A stretch of 11,119 nt of DNA from contig CAJTSU010000118.1 in the NCBI GenBank assembly GCA_910579055.1, forward strand, positions 1 to 11,119. Direction: 5' to 3'. Positions 1 through 6,028 of this stretch are shown here, in pieces; the first letter of the stretch is position 1; each line of letters starts with the position of its first letter. The position numbers and the translations under genes are program-made. The notes under the pieces were generated by a model that was not told the origin of the DNA, made no database searches, and saw only the letters and a program-made list of their open reading frames with translations. The DNA comes from an uncultured Mailhella sp. (GTDB taxonomy: Bacteria; Desulfobacterota; Desulfovibrionia; Desulfovibrionales; Desulfovibrionaceae).

Positions 1-334
1 GAGATGAGCCTCGCTCCGCTCGACTCCGAGAGCATTTCAATAACAAAATGCTCTAAGACGTTTTATGCCAACGCCTCAAGGCTCACGACGTTTCTGTCAG
101 TCAGGATAACCGTAATTCATTTGCGGCGTAGCCATGTGACGGCGGCCCACAGGGCGTCAGGCATGGACAACAGAACAAACTCCGGCGTTGAACTGCGCTG
201 GTGGAGAAAAGTTCCTGAAAGAGGGCGGAGAGAAATTCTGGTTTATGGTATGTTTTTTGCATGAATAACGGGTACGTAGTTCCAGAATAGTGAATTTAGG
301 CAATTTTTGCCGGACATACGCCTGGAGAAATAGA
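1..334. other. Left-edge region without a convincing gene
   Basis: I see no supportable gene before the start at 335. The one long open frame here (4-264, plus) has low-complexity, Ser/Thr/Arg-rich content, no ribosome binding site and no recognisable motif. The only clear structure is a perfect 9-bp hairpin, AGAGCATTT (29-37) pairing with AAATGCTCT (46-54) across an 8-nt loop. No T-run follows it on either strand, so it is not a standard intrinsic terminator. It could belong to the end of a gene or repeat lying outside the window. I did not find a well-spaced promoter for the gene at 335. Confidence 0.5.
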
Positions 335-1309
335 ATGGTGATGACAAATATCCTTACATTATGGACCTTTGGATTAAATGCAAAAGAGTGCGAAATCCTG
401 CGGAAAAACGCCGGAGCGTCGTATCGTTGTCAATCGTTGGACACCATGGACTCCGGGCGCCTCGCGGAACTGTTGGACAGTTTTGCCGCCAGCCGGGAAG
501 AGAAGGATGAACCTTTGCTGCTTTGGCTTGGCAGTGCAGCATGGCAGCATCTTGCGGAGAGTTCTCCGGAACTGATGCGGCGGATGACCTACCTCCCTGT
601 GGTGCTTCTTCTTGAAGAGAAAGCAGATCTCCAGCAGTTGGAAAATGCCTTGGATGCTGGGTTCCAACAGGTTTTGCGCGCGCCCCTGCAAAACAGGCAT
701 GTCCATGAGGCTTTGAGCCGGGCACTTGAGGTAAGGAACCTGTATCAAGATATGTCCCGCATGTCGCGAGAGATTCTCATGACCCGGGAGCTGTTGGATC
801 GTAAAAGTGAAGTATGTTCGTTGATGTTGCGTTTGTTTTCCGCTATTTCCGGTGCGGGCGACGCCCAAAATATGTTGCGCCGTTGTGGGGATGAACTTCG
901 TCAGCTGCTGGATTTGCGGGGGCTTCATGCGTTGTGGTGGGGGAAAGGAGGCGAAGCTCTCGCCTTTGTCGGACAAGATGACGATAGTAACCGGCTGGAT
1001 GCGGCGTCATCACGGGCCTGGTATGAGTTTCTGTTAAGTGGAGCCCCCGCTGAAATACGTTCGATGCCTGTTCGCCTCGTTTGCTGTGGAGGAAGCACGG
1101 GTAGTCCTGATGCCGGCAAGGTTCTTTGGCTCCCTCTGGAGGTGAGAGGCCGTCGGCTGGGCTTGCTTGCCCTGATGTTTGCACGTCCCTTGCTGGTCGG
1201 AAGGGATATGTCTCTGGCTCTTGACGCCATACGTCATTTTATGGCGTCAGCTCTTAACGTCTATTTGCACGATGTGAACGACGAACAGCCTGTTTCGCTC
1301 CAAGCTTGA
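335..1309 (+). CDS. Pseudo-receiver plus GAF-like domain protein
   Basis: Probable signalling or regulatory protein of 324 residues; exact role unknown. ATG 335 is chosen because GGAG lies 7 nt upstream; a GTG at 290 in the same frame has no ribosome binding site. Residues about 5-130 resemble a response-regulator receiver fold: the second half has the beta-4/beta-5 pattern PVVLLL, an ALDAG turn and RAPL where receivers have the KP loop. The phosphoacceptor region reads PLLLWLGSAAW with no aspartate, the usual Thr/Ser after beta-4 is Leu, and the beta-5 lysine is replaced, so phosphorylation looks impossible. A helical, probably coiled-coil linker (about 130-165) joins a GAF-like domain (about 170-315) whose late part reads LWLPLEVRGRRLGLLALMF. 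No DNA-binding, kinase or GGDEF output domain is present. No partner gene is adjacent, and the next gene is convergent. The domain assignment is by pattern only. Confidence 0.75.
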   Translation: MVMTNILTLWTFGLNAKECEILRKNAGASYRCQSLDTMDSGRLAELLDSFAASREEKDEPLLLWLGSAAWQHLAESSPELMRRMTYLPVVLLLEEKADLQQLENALDAGFQQVLRAPLQNRHVHEALSRALEVRNLYQDMSRMSREILMTRELLDRKSEVCSLMLRLFSAISGAGDAQNMLRRCGDELRQLLDLRGLHALWWGKGGEALAFVGQDDDSNRLDAASSRAWYEFLLSGAPAEIRSMPVRLVCCGGSTGSPDAGKVLWLPLEVRGRRLGLLALMFARPLLVGRDMSLALDAIRHFMASALNVYLHDVNDEQPVSLQA

Positions 1310-1362
1310 AACTCCTCAGGATGATCTGGATTGAGTAAGAGGGGAAGAGAATTTTTAATTTT

Positions 1363-1616
1363 GGCTCTATTATAGCACCATGTTGATACCGCTATGCGTG
1401 ACGTGTATCTTTACTGCGGCACGGGCGGCAACATCCGTTGCCGCAAAGGCTGGCCGTGTGCCACATAGGCGGAAGGCCACATCTTGATTCCCGTAAGCCT
1501 TGAAGACTCGGCTAACGGGAGCGCTGCGCGGCCTTTGGCTCGGCCTCCATGGCTCGCTAGCGCTCGCGTCTCTGGCGGTCAAGGTTATTTTATTAACACC
1601 ACACTGTAATAGAGCC
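1363..1616 (-). mobile_element. MITE-like element, copy A (254 bp)
   Basis: Non-autonomous transposable element without a transposase. The ends are imperfect inverted repeats beginning GGCTCTATTA, with matching TGTT further in. The element is bordered by a perfect 8-bp direct repeat TTAATTTT (1355-1362 and 1617-1624), a classic target-site duplication. Read on the minus strand it is clearly homologous to 4927-5171. The best-conserved blocks are CCTTGACCGCC, a GCGAGCG/TAGCGAGC stretch, GGAGGCCGAGCC, GGCCGCGCAGCG, and an internal hairpin GCGGCAA/TTGCCGC (1425-1431 with 1438-1444). The middle has diverged. An open frame across it is not a credible full protein. GGCTCT ends and 8-bp duplications occur in IS families such as ISL3 and IS6, but the parent family is not settled. 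It sits between two convergent genes. Confidence 0.85.
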
Positions 1617-1659
1617 TTAATTTTTTCCCCTAAGACTGATGAAAATCCCTCTATTTGCG

Positions 1660-1684
1660 GGCGGTCTTGCTCCGCAAGACCGCC
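1660..1684 (-). terminator. Strong hairpin after the 57-aa gene
   Basis: An 11-bp perfect stem GGCGGTCTTGC/GCAAGACCGCC closes a 3-nt loop, starting 26 bp beyond the stop codon of the small minus-strand gene. There is no T-run immediately after the stem on either strand, so if it terminates transcription it is non-canonical. It could instead protect the 3' end of the mRNA. Confidence 0.4.
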
Positions 1685-1709
1685 GGGAAACGCTTTAATC
1701 AGCGCTTCC

Positions 1710-1883
1710 TTATGCGACAGGCTCATAGTAACAACGTTTGGGGGAATGGATTTTCCCTGCTTTTTTGAGTAAATCAATGGCCTTGGAAACTTCCTTGCTG
1801 TCCATTCCAAGTTCTTTTGCCACATCGCCGGGACGGACAGGTTTGCCAGCTTTTTTCATTGCATCAAGAACTTTGTCTTCCAT
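1710..1883 (-). CDS. 57-aa winged-helix-like small DNA-binding protein
   Basis: Small basic protein of 57 residues whose layout matches a minimal winged helix-turn-helix. Helix 1 is DKVLDAMKKAG, helix 2 is RPGDVAKELGM (residues 17-27), the recognition helix is DSKEVSKAIDLLKKAG (28-43), and a short wing ends in KIHSPKRCYYEPVA. This spacing resembles the helix-turn-helix of MarR/ArsR-type proteins but with no dimerisation or ligand domain, so it may act as a dimer or be an accessory nucleoid or regulatory protein. The start is well supported: AAGGAG lies 6 nt before ATG 1883. It lies 71 bp downstream of fhs on the same strand and probably has its own promoter in that gap. The gene is short enough to be missed by length-filtered gene finding. 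Function unknown; regulation of neighbouring fhs is possible but not shown. Confidence 0.82.
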   Translation of the reverse strand: MEDKVLDAMKKAGKPVRPGDVAKELGMDSKEVSKAIDLLKKAGKIHSPKRCYYEPVA

Positions 1884-1919
1884 AGTAGTCTCCTTCTTAT
1901 TATAAATAGAAACGGAAGG

Positions 1920-1948
1920 TAAATATTGTTATGCTGATGCTATGTCAA
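1920..1948 (-). promoter_or_regulatory. Candidate sigma70 promoter for the 57-aa gene
   Basis: On the minus strand a perfect -35 TTGACA (1943-1948) is followed after 17 bp by a weak -10 TATTTA (1920-1925). Initiation would fall near 1913 and give a leader of about 30 nt before ATG 1883. It overlaps the end of the fhs transcript, so read-through from fhs could also contribute. Confidence 0.45.
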
Positions 1949-1954
1949 GGTAAA

Positions 1955-3721
1955 TCAGAAGATCCCGCTCACTCGTCCGGTGGTCACGTCTACATCAATA
2001 TTTCGGTAGGCGGGGCTGGAACCGGTTCCCGGCATGAGGGAAATTGTGCCGGTGACGGGTACAACAAAGCCTGCACCTCCAAACAGGAGGATATCGCGGA
2101 TTTTTAACCGCCAACCTTTGGGCGCGCCTTTTTGGGCCGGGTCGTCCGACACAGAGAGGTGGGTTTTGGCCATACAGACCCCAAGAGAATTCACATCGTC
2201 TCTACTCTGGAGGAGGGCGAGCTGTTTGTGGGATTCAGGCGTGTAGTCAACGCCGTCCGCGCCATATACTTCCTGTGCGATGCGTTCGATGCGCTGCTTC
2301 AGAGGGAGACTCCAGTCATACAACGGGCGGAAGGAATTTTTTTCCCGGCAGGCATCCATGACCGCATCGGCCAGTTCCAGCGCGCCGTCTCCCCCATGTT
2401 CCCAATGTGAGGAGAGGGCGACGCGTGCGCCGGCAGCTTCGCATAATTTGCGAACTGCGGAGATTTCCGCCTTGGTATCTCCGGTAAAGGCATTGATGCA
2501 CACAACAGGGGCGACACCTGATTTTTTGACTGTTTCGATATGATGCAACAGATTACAGCATCCCTTTTCCACAAAGGCCACATTTTCCTCTTTGTATTCG
2601 TCGGGGAGGGGACGTCCCGGCACGGGGACGGGAGCTCCGCCATGACTTTTCAGCGCGCGAATGGTGGCTACCACTACGGCTGCATCGGGGGTAAGCCCGC
2701 TGTAATGGCACTTGAGATTCCAGAATTTCTCGTAGCCGATATCCGCGCCGAAGCCGGATTCCGTCACCAGATATTCGGAAAGCTTCAGGCCGATGCGGTC
2801 TGCAATGACGGAGCTTTGTCCCAATGCGATATTGGCAAAAGGCCCTGCATGCACAAGGACGGGTTGGCCTTCCAGAGTCTGGATCAGATTGGGCTTCAGG
2901 GCTTCGACCATCCAGGCGGTCATGGCGCCGTCCACACGCAGATCGGCAGTGGTGACAGGGGCGCCGTCCCGGCTGTAGGCAACCACAATACGGCCCATAC
3001 GCTCGCGCAAATCAGCCAGATCGCGCGCGACAGCCAGTATGGCCATGACTTCTGAGGAAACGGAAATGTCAAAACGCGACTGCATCATATAGCCGTCGCT
3101 CCGGCCGCCCATGCCTGTAATGATGTGGCGCAATGACTGACAACAGAAGTCAATAACCCAGCCCATCTGAACGCGAGTGGGGTCGATGTTCAGTCGTGGT
3201 TGACCGGAAAGACGCAAGAGCGTTTCATCGTCATAATTACGCTCGTGCTGCATGCGGGCGGAAAGTGCAACCATGGCCAGGTTGTGTGCATTGGTCACGG
3301 CGTTGATATCACCGGTGAACCCCAGCGAATACTGAGTAAGAGGAATACACTGGGAAAGCCCTCCGCCTGCGGCCGATCCCTTGGTACCCATGGTCGGACC
3401 GCCGGAAGGTTGACGGATTGCCGCGACGGCTTTCTTGCCTCGTTTTCCAAGCCCCTGCACCAGACCTATGGTCGTGGTGGATTTGCCTTCTCCCAGAGGC
3501 GTGGGAGTAATGGCCGTCACATCGACATATTTTCCGTCTGATTTGCTCCCGAGGCGGCGCAGAACAGCGTCCGCGTCGATTTTCCCCATACTGTGTCCGT
3601 AGGGCAGCAATTCTTTGTCTTCCAGACCAAGTCTGCGTCCGATTTCATATATGTCCGGCATTCTTTTTTCTGCATCCAGCGCAATTTCCCAGTCCGCAAA
3701 ACTTTTCGGATCAAGAGCCAT
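1955..3721 (-). CDS. fhs: Formate--tetrahydrofolate ligase
   Basis: Makes 10-formyltetrahydrofolate from formate, ATP and tetrahydrofolate (EC 6.3.4.3) in the cytoplasm, feeding one-carbon metabolism and, where present, the methyl branch of the Wood-Ljungdahl pathway. The protein has 588 residues, slightly longer than the usual ~557. Visible motifs: the ATP-binding loop TPTPLGEGKSTT (72-83), the glycine-rich signature as GTKGSAAGGGL, FTGDINAVTNAHNL, the second family signature VATIRALKSHGG, and the C-terminal GAGFVVPVTG. The glycine-rich motif reads KGSAAGGGL where many homologues have KGGAAGGGY. ATG 3721 is preferred over the in-frame ATG 3781: GGAGG lies 10 nt upstream, residues MALDPKSFADWEIA fit the family start, and the upstream 20 residues overlap a repeat-derived leader. 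It is divergent from the DUF3298 gene. Transcription would pass through the repeat at 3780-3961, so that element may belong to its leader. Confidence 0.96.
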   Translation of the reverse strand: MALDPKSFADWEIALDAEKRMPDIYEIGRRLGLEDKELLPYGHSMGKIDADAVLRRLGSKSDGKYVDVTAITPTPLGEGKSTTTIGLVQGLGKRGKKAVAAIRQPSGGPTMGTKGSAAGGGLSQCIPLTQYSLGFTGDINAVTNAHNLAMVALSARMQHERNYDDETLLRLSGQPRLNIDPTRVQMGWVIDFCCQSLRHIITGMGGRSDGYMMQSRFDISVSSEVMAILAVARDLADLRERMGRIVVAYSRDGAPVTTADLRVDGAMTAWMVEALKPNLIQTLEGQPVLVHAGPFANIALGQSSVIADRIGLKLSEYLVTESGFGADIGYEKFWNLKCHYSGLTPDAAVVVATIRALKSHGGAPVPVPGRPLPDEYKEENVAFVEKGCCNLLHHIETVKKSGVAPVVCINAFTGDTKAEISAVRKLCEAAGARVALSSHWEHGGDGALELADAVMDACREKNSFRPLYDWSLPLKQRIERIAQEVYGADGVDYTPESHKQLALLQSRDDVNSLGVCMAKTHLSVSDDPAQKGAPKGWRLKIRDILLFGGAGFVVPVTGTISLMPGTGSSPAYRNIDVDVTTGRVSGIF

Positions 3722-3779
3722 GCCCCGTATACCTCCGTCTGGTTCAGACGAGCGAATGCCCGCCTGGTTAGAACGTAAC

Positions 3780-3961
3780 ATGTTTCAATCCACAGTCGCC
3801 CCATCCGCCGACTGACTCCGCAGCCGACGGATAGGGGTCGTGCGGATTGCCCCTCCCTGAAGAGAGGGGTTACGGAAAAGGATTTCATCGGCGTCGCCGT
3901 CTTGTCAACCACTTTTTCCCCCTGAAGGGGGAGGTTTCAAACCACAAAGGAATTTTTGATG
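3780..3961 (-). repeat. Leader-associated repeat, fhs copy
   Basis: This stretch is homologous to 10876-10993 upstream of rho, on the same strand relative to the gene. Read on the minus strand the shared parts are CATCAAA..TTCCTT at the far end, a C/G-rich hairpin, AATCCG, CGGAGT.AGT, CGGATG, and the near-identical end GACTGTGGATTGAA.CAT. Differences in the conserved half are mostly transitions, as expected of diverged copies. This copy holds two hairpins, CCCCTC/GAGGGG (3850-3869) and CCCCC/GGGGG with loop TGAA (3918-3931). The second is accompanied by a partly duplicated AAAGGA..TTT..ATG stretch, so this copy appears internally duplicated compared with the rho copy. Neither hairpin has a T-run in the fhs direction. 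It ends about 58 bp before the fhs start codon. Confidence 0.75.
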
Positions 3962-4137
3962 AAATTTTGTTCCAGACCTTTTATCGGACAAGACCAGCGG
4001 AACATATATGATTCGGCTGAGTTTGGCTACGATTGAAAACATCGGGGGCCCGGTATTATAGAGTACTGAATCGGGCTTGCTTTTAGCTCCAAGTCGCGTA
4101 CAAACAGGCTAACTTCATTCCCGTTCGGAGGGGTATC
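3962..4137. other. Divergent intergenic remainder, fhs / DUF3298 gene
   Basis: The rest of the fhs-upstream gap contains no convincing gene. A 25-codon frame at 3959-4036 (starting ATG AAA TTT TGT) has AAAGGA upstream, but its start lies inside the repeat and it resembles no known peptide. A GATAAA on the minus strand (3980-3985) aligns with the rho -10 box when the two repeat-bearing leaders are compared, but no matching -35 box is present here. Confidence 0.4.
4033..4061 (+). promoter_or_regulatory. Tentative promoter for the DUF3298 gene
   Basis: TTGAAA (4033-4038) is followed by TATTAT at 15 bp or TTATAG at 17 bp spacing. The combination is weak, but it is the best sigma70-like pair before the gene at 4138. 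The implied leader is about 70 nt. Confidence 0.3.
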
Positions 4138-4890
4138 ATGTCTTTTTTCCGCTTTCTGTTTCATGGTATGGCTGCACTATGTTTCAGCACATTTTTCATT
4201 TGCCCCGCTCCCGCGCAGGAGGACGCAACCCAAGATATTGAGGTGCGCATACTGGAGCGCCAGGATAAAAAGGCAAATATTAAAGCGTCCTGGCCGGTTA
4301 CCGGCATAGCCAGGATTGATGAAGAATCGGAGAGCTTTGTCCGCAATGTCGTCGCTGAATTTGAAAAAGACGCGGAAGAACTGGCCGCCCTGTTGGCCCA
4401 GAGAAGAGGGGAGGACGAGCAGAGTTTTGCTCCCAGCGAACTGAACATCAGCTATGAATTGACGCGCCCCACGCAGCCTGTCGTGTCCATCCTCTGGACA
4501 GTGTGGAGCTATACGGGGGGAGCGCATGGACAACTCAGCCTGGTGGCCCATAACTATGAGTCTGAGACAGGATACCCTGTGCTGCTGGAAGACCTGTTCC
4601 TTGATCCTGAACGGGCGGTACTGGAATTTACCCGTATTTCCCGGCAGCAGCTTGGGCAGGAATCAAGCCGGGAAGAAGACGCGATTCCTGATGATATGCT
4701 TCAAGCCGGCACAGAGCCGATTGAGAGTAATTTTCAAACATTTATTCTTCTGCCGGACGGACTGCGCATTCATTTCCCTCCGTATCAGGTTGCACCTTGG
4801 GCCATGGGGCCGCAGAGCGTGGATATCAAAGTAAAGGAACTGGGTATGGCCAAGCCGAACATGAAATACTGGGCTGCGCTCGACCGATAG
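4138..4890 (+). CDS. Secreted DUF4163/DUF3298-type protein
   Basis: Exported protein of 250 residues, function unknown. A signal peptide is clear: a short N-terminus with one Arg, a hydrophobic stretch (about 6-22) and a probable cleavage near APAQ-ED (around residue 27). No proper lipobox precedes Cys22, so it is probably a soluble periplasmic protein. The mature part fits the DUF4163 plus DUF3298 arrangement known from anti-sigma factor RsiV and the deacetylase PdaC. It has an N-terminal region with helix EESESFVRNVVAEFEKDAEE, the hallmark YTGGAHG (125-131), then GYPVLLEDLFLD, and a C-terminal LPDGLRIHFPPYQVAPWAMG, close to the family pattern ending in PYEVAPYAxG. In RsiV this fold binds lysozyme; no such role can be claimed here. 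GGAGGGG lies 6 nt before the ATG. It appears monocistronic, with its terminator now separated from it by the element at 4927-5171. Confidence 0.88.
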   Translation: MSFFRFLFHGMAALCFSTFFICPAPAQEDATQDIEVRILERQDKKANIKASWPVTGIARIDEESESFVRNVVAEFEKDAEELAALLAQRRGEDEQSFAPSELNISYELTRPTQPVVSILWTVWSYTGGAHGQLSLVAHNYESETGYPVLLEDLFLDPERAVLEFTRISRQQLGQESSREEDAIPDDMLQAGTEPIESNFQTFILLPDGLRIHFPPYQVAPWAMGPQSVDIKVKELGMAKPNMKYWAALDR

Positions 4891-4926
4891 TACGGCTTAT
4901 AATCGTATTTGCTGAAGAAAAATAAA

Positions 4927-5171
4927 GGCTCTGTTCCAGAGTAGTGTTGAAACTATCCTTGACCGCCGGAGGCGCGAGCGTAGCGAGCTTGGAGGCCGAG
5001 CCGAAGGCCGCGCAGCGTTTTTCGCGCAAAACGCAAGCGAGAGCGAGTATTGGCAAGCCGGATCGAGCGTCATCACACCGGTTGCCTTTGCGGCAATGAA
5101 TATTGCCGCCTGTGCCGCAGCAAAACTATACGCTCCGCGCAACGCTATCAACACGGTTCTTTGACAGAGCC
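4927..5171 (+). mobile_element. MITE-like element, copy B (245 bp)
   Basis: Second copy of the element at 1363-1616, in the opposite orientation. The terminal inverted repeats match at about 18 of 24 positions: both ends start GGCTCTGT, then AGA, then GTGTTGA. A perfect 8-bp target duplication AAAATAAA flanks it (4919-4926 and 5172-5179). The internal hairpin GCGGCAA/TTGCCGC is conserved (5090-5096 with 5103-5109) although its loop differs from copy A. No transposase is encoded. The last ~28 codons before the right end, finishing INTVL-stop, show some similarity to the equivalent frame of copy A (INMVL-stop), so the element could be a deletion derivative keeping the tail of a transposase gene. 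That reading is inference. Confidence 0.87.
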
Positions 5172-5180
5172 AAAATAAAA

Positions 5181-5214
5181 AATCCCGGAATGCACTCTGC
5201 AACCGGGATTTTTT
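5181..5214. terminator. Bidirectional intrinsic terminator
   Basis: Stem AATCCCGG (5181-5188) pairs with CCGGGATT (5203-5210), extended inside by TGCA/TGCA around a CTC loop. On the plus strand it runs into six Ts; on the minus strand it runs into TTTTTTATTTT. It therefore suits both the DUF3298 gene and the minus-strand gene ending at 5331. The element at 4927-5171 was inserted in the A-rich flank of this structure. Confidence 0.85.
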
Positions 5215-5330
5215 GGGCTTGGGGAAAACACGGTTGCCATTTGTAACAACCTTTAAATTCAGAGCTATGTTCTTTTTAAGGAACCGCTGATTGGTTGTGT
5301 AAAGAATGTTAATCTGCTCTAGCAGTAAAA

Positions 5331-5792
5331 TCAGGCGTTTTTCCTTTTGGGCGCGGCCGTCTTCGTTTCGGCAGGTTCGATAACAGGATCGGGGAGGCCT
5401 TCTTTCTGCTTCGCCCGGATCGATGTACGCTCTTCCACTGGTCGGGGCACCAAACGCAGCTGTTTTTCAAAAATTTTGTTCACGTATAAAACGTCCTGCA
5501 CTTCCTCCATCTTTTCCCAGTCCGGAGTAGCGGGGTTGAATCCTTCGGGAGCGGGAATAATGGAGCCATCCTTCATTCTGAACAAATACATGATCGTTCT
5601 CCTGTGTGTCATTATTGATAGAGCGGAGATTTGAACGTACGGAGAATCGCGCAGTGCCTGTAATCTGTCGCACGTCATAAGTTCGCAGGGGAAACGGCGG
5701 CAGGTCAAGCAACTTAATAAGGGACCGTAGCGGTGTCGATGTACGCACCACAAAATTTCCTCCGAAGGGTGCACGATCGCAGAGGGCTGCAT
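5331..5792 (-). CDS. Cysteine-rich hypothetical protein, 153 aa
   Basis: Function not recognised. ATG 5792 is preferred because AAGGAG lies 5 nt upstream; an in-frame ATG at 5816 has only a weak site. The N-terminal third is rich in Cys and His: Cys16, His18, His20, Cys28, Cys31, Cys36 and Cys41, including CLTCRRFPC, an arrangement that could bind a metal ion or Fe-S cluster. The C-terminal part begins MYLFRMKDGSIIPAPEG, continues as a small acidic mixed domain (WEKMEEVQDVLYVNKIFEKQ) and ends in a Lys/Pro/Ala-rich, probably disordered tail. A second ATG at 5591 has its own GGAGA site 7 nt upstream, so an 86-residue short form may also be made. No membrane segment is present. It is in the same direction as rubrerythrin but separated from it by a terminator, so it is probably transcribed separately. 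Confidence 0.72.
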   Translation of the reverse strand: MQPSAIVHPSEEILWCVHRHRYGPLLSCLTCRRFPCELMTCDRLQALRDSPYVQISALSIMTHRRTIMYLFRMKDGSIIPAPEGFNPATPDWEKMEEVQDVLYVNKIFEKQLRLVPRPVEERTSIRAKQKEGLPDPVIEPAETKTAAPKRKNA

Positions 5793-5948
5793 TGGTTCTC
5801 CTTTGACCTGCTCCATAGTGACTCTTGAAAGGGAAATCCCAGACTTTTCAGTAATAGTACCGGGCTTCTGGTATTTTTGTCCAGTCCGGACCTGTCTGCT
5901 TTGAGAATTTCGTTGAGCCCTGGCGTATTTTTCAGCAATCTCAAGTCA

Positions 5949-5978
5949 AAAGGCTCCTGCCAATTGACAGGAGCCTTT
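5949..5978. terminator. Intrinsic terminator after rubrerythrin
   Basis: An 11-bp perfect stem AAAGGCTCCTG/CAGGAGCCTTT with an 8-nt loop starts about 50 bp past the rubrerythrin stop. On the minus strand it ends in CCTTTTGACTT, a modest T-run. It overlaps an open frame at 5714-6001 that I regard as non-coding. Confidence 0.8.
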
Positions 5979-6028
5979 GGGGCAGGACGGGTCATAAACA
6001 TGATCCATCCAGAATATGGGCAGAAAAT

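Noticed and set aside
4..264. Plus-strand 86-codon open frame at the left edge
   Set aside because: No ribosome binding site, no recognisable motif, unconvincing composition.
1370..1825. Minus-strand 151-codon open frame
   Set aside because: It crosses the MITE and overlaps the better-supported 57-aa gene in another frame, with no ribosome binding site or family resemblance.
3780..3797. GTGGATTGAAAC-like end resembling the 3' end of type I-C CRISPR repeats
   Set aside because: Only about 12 bases match, there is no regular repeat-spacer array, and the second copy is 7 kb away within a longer homologous segment.
3918..3931. CCCCC/GGGGG hairpin next to a T-run, as a terminator
   Set aside because: The T-run precedes the hairpin on the plus strand and becomes an A-run after it on the minus strand, so it fits neither direction.
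3959..4036. 25-codon frame with AAAGGA upstream, starting at the edge of the fhs-side repeat
   Set aside because: Very short; the apparent ribosome site and ATG are part of the repeat, and the peptide resembles nothing known.
5714..6001. Minus-strand 95-codon open frame between rubrerythrin and the Cys-rich gene
   Set aside because: Its start runs through the intrinsic terminator at 5949-5978 and its end overlaps the start of the Cys-rich gene; no ribosome binding site.
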